From contig NC_057825.1 in the NCBI RefSeq assembly GCF_910594005.1, positions 53,785,037 to 53,849,036 of the forward strand: a DNA stretch of 64,000 nt, read 5' to 3'. Under the pieces are notes generated by a model. That model was not told the DNA's origin. It did not search any database and saw only the letters and a program-made list of their open reading frames with translations. The position numbers were made by a program, and so were the translations under genes. This stretch comes from Cervus elaphus (Eukaryota; Chordata; Mammalia; Artiodactyla; Cervidae). Shown here one piece after another: positions 1 to 11,144 of this stretch. The first letter of the stretch is position 1. Each line of letters begins with the position of its first letter.

Positions 1-420
1 AGGAAAGATTTCAGGGAGCCCAGTCTCTTGCATCTTCCCATAGGTAGAAAAGCTCTGAATTTTTTAACATAAGATACCTGGTTTTCTTTAGTTAACAGTA
101 ATCTTTTGATGTTCTGACTACCTGGTCTTTGTTGCAAAAGTTCCTCCATAGGAAGCCCTAGTGGTTCAGTGGTTAGGACTCTGGTTCCACTGCAGGTGGC
201 ATGGGTTTGATCCCTGGTTAGGGTACTAAGATCCCACATGCTGCTCAGCACATCCAAAAAATAAAAATAAAAAAAATATGAAGCTATCTGAGAATCTGTG
301 TCCCAGGTTTAAGTTCATAGTTTGGTCCATCAATACAACATAATTCTGAACTTTTAGGTTGTGCATTATTTTTCAGTTGACATTGCTCATCTCGCTTTGA
401 TTATATATATCCATGCAGAT
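1..420 (-). repeat. Ancient LTR-like interspersed repeat, copy A (split by a SINE)
   Basis: This stretch matches 9480-9960 in the same orientation; both carry the blocks 'gcatcttcccata', 'taatcttttga' and 'cagttgacat' in the same order. It also belongs to the family seen reversed at 735-1231 and 15785-16230. The block from about 282 continues the sequence that stops near 149, so the SINE between them is a later insertion. The family looks like an old mammalian LTR (a 'tttatttgggg'-type start and a 'gcttttctanntat' core), but I cannot name it. The left end lies outside the window. Confidence 0.5.
150..281 (+). mobile_element. CHR-type tRNA-derived SINE
   Basis: The head 'ccctagtggttcagtgg', the degenerate B box 'gggtttgatccctgg', the block 'actaagatcccacatgctg' and an A-rich end with aaaataaaaa are the typical order of the short CHR SINEs of cetartiodactyls. 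It interrupts LTR-like copy A. No clear target duplication was seen. Confidence 0.75.
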
Positions 421-734
421 AACCTAGAAGATTGGTTAGACAGAAATAGAAACAACCTTGGTACAATTTCTACCCACTGGTTTCAATTCCACTTGTGGAG
501 CTTGCATATGGAAAAATATAATCTTTAGATCAAGCATCAACCCCTAAAATGTTTTAAAGTCAGGTCCATATGTCTCAGTTCCCTCTATTTTATCCCTCAC
601 CAATATAAAGTGATCTGGAGTCACAGATGACAAAGGCAGTCTGAATTCCTGGCTATCAGGTATATCAATCAGAGATGTGAAGTATCAGCTTATATATTTG
701 AGCTTACACGGTGACCAGCATATTTATATTGTTG

Positions 735-1231
735 ACTGAAAAAACAAACAAAAAGCACAGCGTGAGAGTTGTTGAGTTAAATTTTATTTGGGGCAATATG
801 ATGACTGCAACCTGGAAGACAGCACCTCAGGTAACTCTGAGAAACTGTTTCAAAGATGTAGGGGGAAAGGAGAGAATATATGTGATTTTGGTAAAGGGGG
901 AGTATGTGCAATCAAGCACAAACATTTTGGAGAAAGTTTTTGCTAGTCTTGTGACTCTTCTGCTAGTCTTGAGAAACTGTCATTACCATGAAGGATTTTA
1001 GCACTTTTCTAGACATGAGTAGATATAAGAATTGAGCTCATAAAATCAGCTCCTGAGAATACCTAACTATCTGAAAACCTGTCCTGCCAGTTTTTTCCAA
1101 GCACAGAGTACCTCTTTTCTGCTCTCCACCCTGAACTCCTTCAGGGAGTGTTGAAAGTCAGAAGCTGCAGCAGCACATGATTTAATCCTTGTAGAGGTAA
1201 ATGGCAAGCAGTCATGGCAAGTGCCAATCTG
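735..1231 (+). repeat. Ancient LTR-like interspersed repeat, copy B
   Basis: It shares with 15785-16230, in order: 'gagttaaattttatttgggg', a purine-rich 'gacagcacctcag' block, 'ttttagcacttttctagacatga', 'cctgtcctgccagtttttnccaagcacagagt', and 'tgatttaatccttgtagagg'. Several hundred bases align with many substitutions and small gaps, so both copies are old. The 96-codon frame inside it is not a gene. A Bov-tA SINE follows immediately on its 3' side. Confidence 0.5.
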
Positions 1232-1243
1232 TGGTTGACAATA

Positions 1244-1474
1244 AGCAGGAATGTGTGCTAAGTTGCTTCCGTTGTGTCTGACTCCTTATGACACTATGGA
1301 CTGTAGCCCACCACACTCCTCTGTCCGTGGGATTCTCCAGGCAAGAATACTGGACTATACTGGTCACTATGCCCTCCTCCAGGGTATATTCCTGACCAAA
1401 GAACTGAACCCATGTCTCTTACATATGCTGCATTGACAGGTGGGTTCTTTACCACTAGCGCTATCTGAGAAACC
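1244..1474 (-). mobile_element. Bov-tA SINE
   Basis: Reverse complement of a tRNA-Glu/Bov-A SINE: the tail 'gtgtctgactcctta' lies left, the core 'gggattctccaggcaagaatactgga' in the middle, and the tRNA head 'ttctttaccactagc' right. A perfect 12-bp target duplication, tggttgacaata, lies at 1232-1243 and 1475-1486, which fixes the boundaries. The host DNA is the end of LTR-like copy B. Confidence 0.92.
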
Positions 1475-1486
1475 TGGTTGACAATA

Positions 1487-2106
1487 GAGGCAACAAAAAT
1501 GGACCTGAGTTTGCCCCTGGGAAGAGTGGATTTCCTCAAAGATGGACTCACTCCTAACCTTTGGAAGGGAGTGTAGAAGGCAGAGAAAAGGCATGCACTG
1601 CTCTCCACTTACACCAGCAGCCTGAACTTCTCACACCCTCCCTCTTCTCTGCCTTGGTGACCCTATAATGGATGTGGCTTATAATAGGCATAATGCCTTA
1701 TGTAATCATCATTTTGATTAAGCTATAAACCTACTCACTTGTGAGAAAGAAATAGGCTTTCAAATTCTAGGGAGAGAACAGACCACAGGGCAGGCCAATT
1801 TAGTTTAAATAATTTAGAGATACCCAGTGAGATTATCCCCCTAAATATTTAAGACCCTAAAGGAATGAGTCATCCTCAGTTGCTTAATGTATTCTCTCTG
1901 GGAGAATTGCAACCAGGATGATTGTGGACTCATCAGAGGTTCTGTTTGAAGCCCTGTGAGTCTCAGAACTTAGGAGTCTGGGTACAGTTACTGGATTGGA
2001 AGGCAAGAGAGCCAGGTTTCTTGCCTCTACAGAGATGGGTCTCTTGTCTAGAGATAACCATGATTCCTGTGATACACAGTATATCATGTATGTAAAGACT
2101 GTGGAT
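1487..2106. other. No recognised feature
   Basis: About 620 bases of mixed-composition DNA. I recognise no gene, RNA or repeat here; the open frames are short and not protein-like. Confidence 0.5.
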
Positions 2107-2117
2107 ATCTAGTAGAC

Positions 2118-2330
2118 AGGGCTTCCCTGGCTCAGTGATAAAGAATCCACCTGCCAATATGGGGGAAGTGGTTTGATTCCTGGGTCGGGAAAATCCCTTG
2201 GAGAAGAAAATGGCAACCCACCTCTGGATTCTTGCCTAGGAAATACCATGGACAGAAGAGACTGGCAGGTTATAGTCCATGAGGTCACCAAAGAGTAGGA
2301 CATGACAGCAATTAATCAACAATAACAAAC
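2118..2330 (+). mobile_element. Bov-tA SINE
   Basis: Complete head-to-tail SINE. It starts 'agggcttccctggctcagtg', has a B-box-like 'ggtttgattcctgg', the Bov-A core 'aatggcaacccacctctgga' and the tail 'aacaataacaaac'. A perfect 11-bp target duplication, atctagtagac, lies at 2107-2117 and 2331-2341. Confidence 0.94.
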
Positions 2331-2429
2331 ATCTAGTAGACCCTCTTATTGGGATCTGGTTATTAAATGCAGCACAATTATGAACTGGTTGACTCAAATA
2401 CATTTAGGAAAAATTGTATTATGCCAAGT

Positions 2430-2658
2430 AGATGTGCATTTGTGCCAAGTCACTTTAGTTGTATCTGATTCTTTGTGACCCTATGGAAGGTAGCCTGCCA
2501 GGATCCTCTGGCCATGGAATTCTCAAAGCAAGAATACTAGAGTGGTTTGCCATGCCCTCCACCAGGAGAACTTCCCAAACAAGGGGCCAAACCCATGTCT
2601 CTTATGTCTCCTGCATAGGCAGGTGGATTCTTTACCACTAGTGTCACCAGGGAAGCCA
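2430..2658 (-). mobile_element. Bov-tA SINE
   Basis: Reverse-complement SINE with tail-side 'gtatctgattctttgtgacc', core 'caaagcaagaatactagagtgg' split by substitutions, and tRNA head 'ttctttaccactagtgtcacc'. A 9-bp target duplication, atgccaagt, lies at 2421-2429 and 2659-2667. Confidence 0.9.
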
Positions 2659-3307
2659 ATGCCAAGTGTAGTGAGATACAAAGAATTGCAAGATATTGTC
2701 ATTACTTGCAAGAGGATGCCATTAGGTCAGTGAGCCATATTGATAAATAACTTTATATACAGGCTATTTAAGGTGATGTGTAGCTAAGACAAATCAGTTC
2801 AGTCCAGTAAAGTCACTCAACTGTATGCAAGAGTTCAACTCTTTGCAACCCCATGAATCACAGCACACCAAGCCTCCCTGTCCATCACCAACTCCTGGAG
2901 TTTACCCAAACTCATGTCCATTGAATTGGTGATGCCATCCAACTATCTCATCCTCTGTCATCCCCTTCTCCTTCTGTTTTCAATATTTCCCAGCATCAGG
3001 GTTTTTTCCAGTGAGTCAGAACTTCACATCAGGTGGCCAAAGCATTGGAGTTTCAGCTCCAACATTCGTCCCTCCAATGAATACTCAGGACTGATCTCCT
3101 TTAGGTTGGATCTCTTAGTAGTCCAAGGGACTCTCAAGTATCTTCTCTAACACCATAGTTCAAAATCATCAATTCTTTGGTGCTCAGCTTTCTTTATAGT
3201 CCAACTGTCACATCCACACATGACTACTGGAAAAACCATAACCTTGACAAGAAGGACCTTTGTGGGCAAAGTAATGTCTCTGCATTTTAATATGCTGTCT
3301 AGATTGG

Positions 3308-5967
3308 TCATAACTTTCCTTCCAAGGAATAACTGTCTTTTAATTTCATGGGTGCAGTCACCATCTGCAGTGATTTTGGAGCCCAAAAAATAAATAAATA
3401 AATAAAAATAAAGTTAGCCACTATTTCCATGGTTTCTCTATCTATTTGCCATGAAGAGATGGGACCAGATGCCATGATCTTAGTTTTCTGAATGTTGGGC
3501 TTTGAGCCAACTTCACTCTCCTTTTTCACTTTCATCAAGAGGCTCTTTACTTCTTCTTCACTTTCTGCCATAAGGATGGTGTCATCTGCATATCTGAGGT
3601 TATTGATATTTCTCCTGGCAATCTTGATTCCAGCTTGTGCTTCAACCAGCCCAGGCTTTCTCATGATGTACTCTGTATATAAGTTAAATAAGCAGAGTGA
3701 CAATATACAGCCTTGACATATTCATTTTTCTGTTTGGAACCAGCCTGTTGTTCCATGTCCATTTCTAACTGTTGCTTCCTGACCTGCACACAAGTTTCTC
3801 AAGAGGCAGGTAAAGTGGTCTGGTATTCCCATCTCCTTCAGAATTTTCTATAGTTTATTGTGATCCACATAGTCAAAGGCTTTGGCATAGTCAATAAAGC
3901 AGAAACAGATGGTTTTTTGGAACTCTCTTGCTTTTTTAATGACCCAGCAGATGCTGGCAATTTGATCTTTGGTTCCTCTGCTTTTTCTAAATCCAGTTTG
4001 AACATCTGGAAGTTCATGGTTGACGTATTGCTGAAGCCTGGCTTGGAGAATTTGGAGCATTATTTTACTAGCATGTGAGATAAGTGCATTTGTGGGGTAG
4101 TTTGAGCATTCTTTGACACTGCCTTTTTGTGGGATTGGAATGAAAACTGACCTTTTCCAGTCCTGTGGCCACTGCTGAGTTTTCCAAATTTGCTGGCATA
4201 TTGAGTGCAGCACATTCATAGCATCATCTTTTAGGATTTGAAAGAGCTCAATTTGAATTCCATCACCTCCACCAGCTTTGTTTGTAGTGATGCTTCCTAA
4301 GGCCCACTTGACTTCATGTAAAAGGATGCCTGGCTCTAGATGAGTGATCACACCATCGTGATTATCTGGGTCGTGAAGATCGTTTTTGTAGTTTTTCTGT
4401 GTATTCTTGCCACCTCTTCTTAATATCTTCTACTTCTGTTAGCTCCATACTATTTCTGTCCTTTATTGAGCCCATCTTTGCATGAAATTTTCCCTTGGCA
4501 TCTCTGATTTTCTTGAAGAGATCTCTAGTCTTTTCCATTCTATTGGTTTCCTCTATTTCTTTGCATTGATCACTGAGGAAGGCTTTCTTATCTCTACTTG
4601 CTATTCTTTGGAACTCTGCATTCAAATGGGTATATCTTCCCTTTTCTCCTTTGCTTTTCACTTCCCTTCTTTTCACAGTTGTTTGTAAGGCTTCTGCAGA
4701 CAGTCATTTTGGTTTTGTTTTTTTTTTTTTTTGCATTTCTTTTTCTTGGGGATGGTCTTGATCCCTGTCTCCTGTACAATATCATGAACCTCTGTCCATA
4801 GTTCATCAGGCACTCCATCTATCAGATCTACTCCCTTAAATCTATTTTTCACTTTCACTGTGTAATCATAAGGGATTTGATTTAGGTCATACCTGAATGT
4901 TCTAGTGATTTTCCCTACTTGCTTCAATTTAAGTATGAATTTGGCAATAAGGAGTTCATGGTTGAGCCACAGTCAGCTCCCAGTCTTGTTTTTGCTGACT
5001 GTATAGAGCTTCTCCATCTTTGGCTGAAAAGAATACAATTAATCTGATTTCAGTGTTGGCCATCTGGTGATGTCCATGTGTAGAGTCTTCTCTTGTGTTG
5101 TTGGAAGAGGGCCTTTACTATGGCCAGTGCATTCTCTTGGAAAAACTCTATTAGCCTTTGCCCTGCTTCATTATGTACTCCAAGGTCAAATTTGCCTTTT
5201 ACTCCAGGTGATTCTTGACTTCCTACTTTTGCATTCCAGTCCCCTATATTGAAAAGGACATCTTTTTTGAGTGTTAGTTCTAGGAGGTCTTGTAGGTCTT
5301 CATAGAACCGTTCAGCTTCAACTTCTTCAGCATTACTGGTTGGGGCATGGACTTGTATTACCATGATATTGAATGGTTTGCCTTGGAAACAAACAGAAGT
5401 CATTGTATCTTTTTTGAGACTGCATCCAAGTACTGCATTTTGGACTCTTTTGTTGACTATGATGGCTACTCTATTTCTTCCAAGGGATCTTTGCCCACAA
5501 TAGTAGATATAATGGTCATCTGAGTTAAATTCACCCATTCCAGTCCATTTTAGTTCACTGATTCCTATAATGTTGACGTTCACTCTTGTCAACTCCTGTT
5601 TGACCACTTCCAATTTGCCTTGATTCATGGACTTAACATTCCAGGTTCCTATGCAGTATTACCCTTTACAGTATCAGACCTTGCTTCCATCACCCGTCAC
5701 AGCCACAACTGGGTGTTGTTTTTGCTTTGGCTCCATCCCTTCATTCTTTCTGGAGTTTTTTCTCCACTGATCTCTAGTAGCATATTGGGCATCTACCAAC
5801 CTGGGGAGTTTATCTTTCAGTGTCCTATCTTTTTGCATTTTCATACTGTTCATGGGTTTCTCAAGGCAAGAATACTGAAGTGGTTTGCCATTCCCTTCTC
5901 CAGTGGACCACGTTTTGTCCAAACTCTCTACCATGACCCATCCATCTTGCGTGGCCCTACACGGCAT
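3308..5967 (-). pseudogene. Decayed BovB polyprotein (AP-like endonuclease plus reverse transcriptase)
   Basis: Remains of the single large BovB protein, which in intact elements nicks target DNA and reverse-transcribes the element RNA onto the nick. Reading on the minus strand: an N-terminal piece at 5967-5674; an endonuclease piece at 5628-5050 with the catalytic-type motifs 'ELKWTG' and 'GDWNAKVG' and the later block 'TWTSPDG'; a linker piece near 4927-4362; and reverse transcriptase pieces at 4351-3848 (motifs 'GGDGI', 'TGFRKSRGT', 'FIDYAKAFD') and 3703-3308, where the catalytic YADD box is intact at 3581-3592. Frameshifts and stops separate the pieces, for instance between 4362 and 4351 and around 3700-3850. 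An AAAT-type microsatellite at 3385-3410 also breaks the frame after the catalytic box. It cannot make an active protein. Confidence 0.87.
3385..3410 (+). repeat. (AAAT)n microsatellite inside BovB
   Basis: Short aaat/taaa array directly after 'ttggagccc'. Other BovB copies here have only 'aaaataaagtc' at this place, so the array grew from an A/T-rich seed in the element. Compare the array at 49194-49214. Confidence 0.85.
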
Positions 5968-5973
5968 GGCTTA

Positions 5974-6305
5974 GCTTCATTGAGTTAGACAAGGCTGTGG
6001 TCCACGTGATTAGATTGGTTAGTTTTCTGTGCTGCGCTGGAGTGGCGAGCAGCTGAGAGGTGATACCCCACATCCAAGGTCAGTAGCAGCAGCTGTGAGG
6101 AGATACCCCACATCCACAGTAAGGAGAGGAGGCTACACTTTGCTGGAGCAGCCATGAAAACATATTCCACATCCAAGGTAAGAGAAACCCCAATAAGATG
6201 GTAGGCATTGAGAGAGGGCATCAGAGGGCAGACAGACTGAAACCACAATCACAGAAAACTAAGCAATCTAATCACATGGACCACAGCCTTGTCTAACTCA
6301 ATGAA
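5974..6305. repeat. Inverted repeat at a BovB inversion junction
   Basis: The left arm, about 5974-6031, reads 'ttgagttagacaaggctgtg' and onward to 'agttttctgtg'. The right arm, about 6247-6305, is its near-exact reverse complement, ending 'cttgtctaactcaatgaa'. The arms are about 58 bases with a loop of about 215 bases of BovB 5' UTR. The loop holds two or three degenerate copies of a 'gaggagataccccacatcc' unit. Confidence 0.8.
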
Positions 6306-6525
6306 ATCAAACTAAGACAAATAAATTGTCATTTAAGTGGGTACTTGAATGAGCTTAAGAATTAGAAGACTCTCCATGGTGGGAAGTTAAGGCTAAGAGT
6401 TGTCCCAAACCCTCCTCCTATCCAAGTCCCTGAAACAGAGTTATAGCCACAGAACAATAGCCTAAGGAGAATAATAATAATAATACATTTGAGCAAATAT
6501 CCTGCTCCCCTACATGCAGAGTTTG

Positions 6526-6754
6526 TGCATGAGTGCTCAGTTGTGTCCAACTCTTTCCAACCCTATGGGCTGTAGTCTACCAGTACATGCAATCTGTCCA
6601 TGGGATTCTCCAGGCAAGAATATTGGAATCGGTTGTCATTTCCTCCTCCAAGGTATCTTCCTGATCCAGTGATTGAACCTGCGTCTCTTGAGTCTTCTGC
6701 ATTGGCAGGCAGATTTTTTTTTTTAACCTCTGAGTCACCAGGGAAGCCCAAATA
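6526..6754 (-). mobile_element. Bov-tA SINE
   Basis: Reverse-complement SINE with 'gtgctcagttgtgtccaact', the core 'gggattctccaggcaagaat' and head 'gagtcaccagggaagccc'. A 9-bp target duplication, cagagtttg, lies at 6517-6525 and 6755-6763. A T run at about 6714-6724 has expanded inside the head. Confidence 0.9.
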
Positions 6755-6763
6755 CAGAGTTTG

Positions 6764-7998
6764 AGATCTAATATGCCCAACAATGGTGCAAAGGTGGGCT
6801 TCTTATCTCTCAAATTAGACAAACAGGGCATAAGCACAGACCTGGCCTCACTTCCTCTTCAACCAGAATGGAGAGTGGCAGATTCCTGTGGCAACCACCA
6901 CCAGGGATGCTTCCTTCAAGAACACACACAATCCCTTGGGTATAAGAAATAAAAGAGAAAGCACAAAACCAGGTTACTGACTGAGCAGAACAACGACGCC
7001 TACTAATATAATACTGCTTCTCCTCCCATGGAGAGAAGACACCAAGGTGTATTGCAGTCAGAATTCAATAAACACTGTGAACTCACATAGTACTCAGAAC
7101 TATTAAAGTGTTGGAGAATTTGTTCACCCTGGTTCCTCCATTTACTCTCTCAACATTGAATCGTGAAGTTCCTTTTACCCAAGAAGGAAAAGTTACTTAC
7201 CTGACATCAGTAGACAGATTTGAATCTCAAAGCTGACATCCTTGCAACCATAATCTTAGAAAAGGGAAATCTTTAAAATCTACATCTTAAAAACCTAAAA
7301 ATCTGATAACTCAACCTCATAAAAGAGAAAAGGATAGAATCCGTGTGGCAGAAATAAACACCACAGTGGGACAAGCACCCCTTAGAGAGGTAGCTTGATC
7401 CACCTAAAATGAGAGTGTATGCCAGCCTAAGAATAATTCATGGAAGAAACTTGGAGGGGCTGGAGGCACCATCATTTTACTGAGTTCTGGAGTCAGAGCT
7501 CAATGTCGTTACAAGTTTTATTTGCTGCTCATATTCCTTTGATTGTCTCTGTGGAGAGAATAAATTATGTAGTTGTTTTACTTTTCATACATTGTTTCCA
7601 TAGTCTTTTGTAGGGAGAACTCAGAATGTAAGCAAAGTGACCTCCCAAAAGGAAATGGAAATAAGAGCCCCTCGGCAAGGAAAATAAAAGTCAGGGAAGA
7701 AAGAAAAGGGAAGGACAGAGAAGGGAATCGTTGGATCCCACTAACCACTCTAAGTTGAAACCCCAGAGAGAGGAAAGCTGGCAGTGGCTCTAGAAACAAG
7801 GCAGCAGGTTAGCAGTCCCCAGAGCACTGGCACTCCTCCTCAATTTGTCTGGTGAAGACTAGGGAGCTTTCTGGTTCTCTTAGACAATCTCTGTGACTAG
7901 CATGACTCCATCCATTTGGTGGAATGGAAATAAGCATAGGAAGAGACTAGGAAGAGAGATGGTCACAGATATTGTCTCTAGAGTTGACCTCAGCTCCC
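6764..7998. other. No recognised feature
   Basis: About 1.2 kb with no repeat or gene I can name. A purine-rich patch (ggaaaataaaagtcagggaagaaag and similar) runs at about 7650-7730. The open frames of 61-82 codons lack protein-like features. Confidence 0.5.
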
Positions 7999-8737
7999 TG
8001 TGTTGTAGGAAGGGAGACCCCTTCCAGGGCCTAAAAGTGGGCTCTTGTCTAACACTCAGGTATGAATTGTGCGAGGAGACAAATGTGCTGACAAGGAGAC
8101 TTTATTGGGAAGGGGTGCCTGGGTGGCGAGCAGAAGGGTAAGGGAACCCAGAAGGACTGCTCTCCTCCAGGGGATGAGAGTTCCTGCTCTGCCACGTGGC
8201 CCATGGTCTCTAATTTTTTGGTGATGGGATTAGTCCTGGATTGTCTCTGACCAGTCATGCTGATGCAAGGTCCTACTTGAGTGGCACGTGCATCACTCAG
8301 CCAAGATGGATTCCAGTGAGAAGGGTTCTGGGAGGTTGGTAGGACATATGGACTGGTGTCTCCTGTCTCCTTTTGACCTTTCCTGAATTCTCCCACTTGG
8401 TGATGGTGGCTTGTCACTTCTGTGTTCCTTACCAGGATCTCCTATCATAAAATAACTCATGCAAATGTTTACTGTAGTGTCAGTCAGGATGGGCAGTTTC
8501 CGTCAAAGGTTCCCCAACACCTGGATTAGGGATCAGGAAGTTCCTGTTTGCACCAGGTCGGTACTTAGAAGATGGCTGAGTTGGGAATTGCAAGTTGTCA
8601 AGCTCTCTCTGTGGAAGAGCCATTGCAAGAGACCCATCGTGAGCCAAGAGCAGAGTGAACCACATGAGAGAGACCCAGAGATTGTAGCTCCAGCAAGACC
8701 AGAGGGGAAGCAAGCCAGCTAATGGGAAAAGAGCACA
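7999..8737 (-). mobile_element. Probable solo LTR of an endogenous retrovirus
   Basis: Read on the minus strand, the segment has an LTR-like layout: a start near 8737, a long U3-like body, and an AATAAA polyadenylation signal (tttatt at 8101-8106 on +) about 100 bases before the 3' end near 7999. No retroviral genes lie beside it, so it looks like a solo LTR. I could not find a convincing target duplication, so both ends are approximate, and the family is not named from the sequence. Confidence 0.55.
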
Positions 8738-8758
8738 GGTCTTGAATGAGTGCAGACT

Positions 8759-8910
8759 GCAAAAGTCACAGGGAGGATCCCCTGGGGGGAGCATGGCAAC
8801 GCACTCCAGTATTCTTGCCCAGAGAGTCCCGTGGACAGAGGAGCCTGATGGGCTACATCCATGGGGTCGCCAAGAGTCAGATACTACTGAAGTGACTGAG
8901 CATGCACACA
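8759..8910 (+). mobile_element. 5'-truncated Bov-tA/Bov-A SINE
   Basis: The tRNA head is missing. The copy starts within 'gaggatcccctgg' and keeps the Bov-A core 'cactccagtattcttgccc' and tail 'ccatggggtcgccaagagtc'. A possible 8-bp target duplication, tgcagact, lies at 8751-8758 and 8911-8918. Confidence 0.82.
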
Positions 8911-9004
8911 TGCAGACTTCAGCAGCTGCTAACAGGACACTGAGATCACTTTTCCTAAATCAGATTTCAGGTCAAAGTTGCTTTAGGCAGATGACCCATC
9001 TCCA

Positions 9005-9165
9005 TCAGAGTCACCTGGATGGTTATTATAATGCAGATTACTGGGTTTCACTCCAGACCTATTTAACCAGAATCTCCAGAAATGGCACCTAGAAATCTGT
9101 GTTTTAATGGTTACTCCTGGGTGATTTTTATGCACCATAAATCTTAGATCAGCTTTCTCAATTTA
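9005..9165 (+). mobile_element. MER5A-like hAT DNA transposon remnant
   Basis: The order 'cagagtcacctggatggtta', 'atgcagattactggg', 'ccagacctatttaaccagaatctc', 'tctgtgttttaa' and 'cctgggtgatttttatgca' matches the layout of MER5A-type non-autonomous hAT elements. The ends are decayed. Confidence 0.6.
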
Positions 9166-9479
9166 GTTATTGTGTGCTCCTGTTCTTTAAATGTATTTGG
9201 ATGCTCAACTGGGATTTGCTGGAGCGGGAAGGAGCTATGCGTATAAGTACATAACTTCACATATGGTTAATGTAAGTTTAAAATATGAGGTTTCACCTTA
9301 TTAACTTCATTGGCCACAGATGGCAAGCTTAAAACTGTCTCTTCCAGGGAGTTCCACAATTTTTTCCTCTTTCCAGTTCATGGACCTCTTCCTTCAGGCT
9401 TTGGAGGTATGAATTAGTTTTCTCTTAATTGTTTGAAGTATTGCTACCCTAAGCCTCTGTGGACCACTTTCTGCTTATC

Positions 9480-9960
9480 CCTTCATTCGTGATGAAAGAG
9501 GAAAATGACCCTTCCTGGCTATGGACTAAGAATGCCCTCTGCTGTACCAGTAAATGAAAAATGTTGCAGCCACCAAGCCATCAGCCACTGCAATTGCTCC
9601 TAATAGCATAACCTGAGGGGACTCAGCATTGAAAAGAGCAAGATACTGGCCCTAGATAGTTAAGGTGCATATCAAAGAAACTATTTCAATGAGCCCAGAT
9701 TTTTGCATCTTCCCATACATAGAAAGGTGCTAAATTCATTACCTTGATGTCTGATTTTCAACTAACTGTAATCTTTTGACTACCTGGTTTTTGTTGCAAA
9801 ATTCGTAATACTTTGGCTACTACCCTCGCAAGAGAAGTCCCTCGGAGATATCTGAGAGGTGGCCTCTAGGGCTTGAAGTTCTCAGAAGTTTCTCCAAGTG
9901 AAACATAATTCTCAAATTTTAGTTTGTGTGTGTGTGTGTTTTCCAGTTGACATGGCTCTT
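9480..9960 (-). repeat. Ancient LTR-like interspersed repeat, copy C
   Basis: Same family and orientation as 1-420, without the SINE: 'gcatcttcccatacatagaaa', 'gtaatcttttgactacctgg', 'gttgcaaaa' and 'ttccagttgacatgg'. It extends further on its left side (about 9480-9640) than copy A can show. It has a short GT run at 9923-9941. Confidence 0.5.
9923..9941 (+). repeat. (GT)n microsatellite
   Basis: A run of about seven GT units within LTR-like copy C; copy A has no run at the matching place. Confidence 0.85.
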
Positions 9961-10141
9961 AGGAGGAGGATACTTGGCACACCTGTCTCCAGATTCAGAG
10001 CAAACTGAGTTTGAGTCAGAGGACCTGATACTTTCTAGTGACCCTATGCTAGTAAATTCTGAACCTGTTTTCTCTTGTTTGAAATGGAAGGGGAAAAAAT
10101 AATTTCTTTGGAGAATAAAAATGAGACTACTGAAACCATAT

Positions 10142-10361
10142 GGGGCTTCTTCCCTCACGCCTCAGAGGTAAAAAATCTGCCTGCCAATACAAGAGACATG
10201 GGTTTGATCCCTGGGTCAGGAAGAGCCCCTGGAAAATGGGAATGGCAACCAAATCCAATATTTTTGCCTACAGAATTCTATGGATAGAGGAATCTGGTGA
10301 GCTACAGTCCATGGGGTTGAAAAAGGAGTTAGACATGACTTATAAACTAAACAGCAACAAC
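10142..10361 (+). mobile_element. Bov-tA SINE inserted in the LTR
   Basis: Head 'ggggcttcttccctcacgcc', 'gggtttgatccctgggtcag', core and tail 'aactaaacagcaacaa'. The LTR terminus 'tgaaaccata' lies before it and a diverged repeat 'ctgaaatag' follows, consistent with a decayed target duplication. Confidence 0.86.
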
Positions 10362-10575
10362 TGAAATAGTGTAACTCAGATTGGGACTCAATAGACCCAC
10401 TCTCTATTAAGTGCGATCACACACCTGGTCCCAGTACTTAATGAAACTCAAGTTCTTGATGTCTCATCACAGAAAATAATTCAGTGAGAGAGAAAATGAT
10501 GAGTAAGAAGTAGATTCACTTAGAGAGAAGTGAATTCCACAGAGTGTGGGCTCACATTCATGTTCTTTCAGAAGC

Positions 10576-10785
10576 TGTGAAGTGAGTGAAGTGAAGTCCC
10601 TCCATTGTGTCCAACTCTTTGCGACCCCATGGGTTGTAGCCTACCAGGCTTCTCCATCCATGGGATTTTCCAGGCAAGAGTACTGGAGTGGGTTGTCAAT
10701 TCCTTCTCCGGGGGATCTTCCCAACCCAGCGATCGAGCCCGGGTCTCCCACATTGTAGGCAGGCACTTTTACCATCTGAGCTGAG
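10576..10785 (-). mobile_element. Bov-tA/Bov-A2-type SINE inserted in the LTR
   Basis: Reverse-complement copy with a 3' extension 'gtgaagtgagtgaagtgaag', then 'ccaactctttgcgacccc', core, and 'gatcgagcccgggtctccca' (intact B-box region). Comparison with the empty LTR at 12778-13403 places the insertion between 'gggatctct' and 'gcttctga' of the LTR sense strand. Confidence 0.9.
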
Positions 10786-11144
10786 AGATCCCAAAATATG
10801 AGGTGGTTAGTTTTTGATCTGAGTAATTTCATAGGCTAATGAGTGGGAGGATTATTACAACATTTGGTGAGGGAGGGAGGAAGGGTGTAGATTTCCAGGA
10901 ATTGTGCCACCACCCACATTTTTAGCCTTTTATGGTTAGCCTCAGAACTGTAATGTCGATGGTGGGTATGCCACTTAGCATGCTAATGTATTACAGTGAG
11001 CATCTGATGAGGCTCAAGATTCACTGAAAGTCAAATATTCTACTGTTTTGGACATAGCGGATTCTAACCAGTTTATACTGTATCCTTGGGCTATGTCATT
11101 CTTTTAAAAGTTGTGGCCTGCCCTCTTCCCTTCTGTTTCACTAC

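Larger units (their letters stand above)
2795..6311 (-). mobile_element. BovB LINE (RTE clade), near full length, 5' part inverted
   Basis: The 3' end is at 2795 ('cagttcagtcc...' reads as the reverse complement of the BovB tail). The element runs leftward-reading through reverse transcriptase and endonuclease regions into the 5' region near 6031. From 6032 to 6311 the sequence switches strand and carries BovB 5' UTR in the + sense. A perfect 11-bp target duplication, ctaagacaaat, at 2784-2794 and 6312-6322 encloses everything, so this is one insertion with a 5' inversion (twin priming is the known mechanism). About 58 bases of BovB sequence occur on both sides of the inversion. All reading frames are broken by stops and frameshifts. 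Confidence 0.94.
10131..11140 (-). mobile_element. Solo ERV1-type LTR with two SINE insertions
   Basis: It is the reverse complement of the LTR at 12778-13403: both share 'gaggctaaccataaaagg', 'atcctggaaatc', 'taataatcctc' and 'tatgaaattac' in the LTR sense. It begins with TG and ends with CA, and the 4-bp duplication ctac flanks it (10127-10130 and 11141-11144), as expected for class I retroviral integration. No viral genes remain, so it is a solo LTR left by recombination. One SINE sits ten bases inside the left end and another within the LTR body. Confidence 0.83.

Noticed and set aside
8480..8911. 143-codon minus frame as a gene
   Set aside because: It combines LTR sequence with the SINE at 8759-8910.
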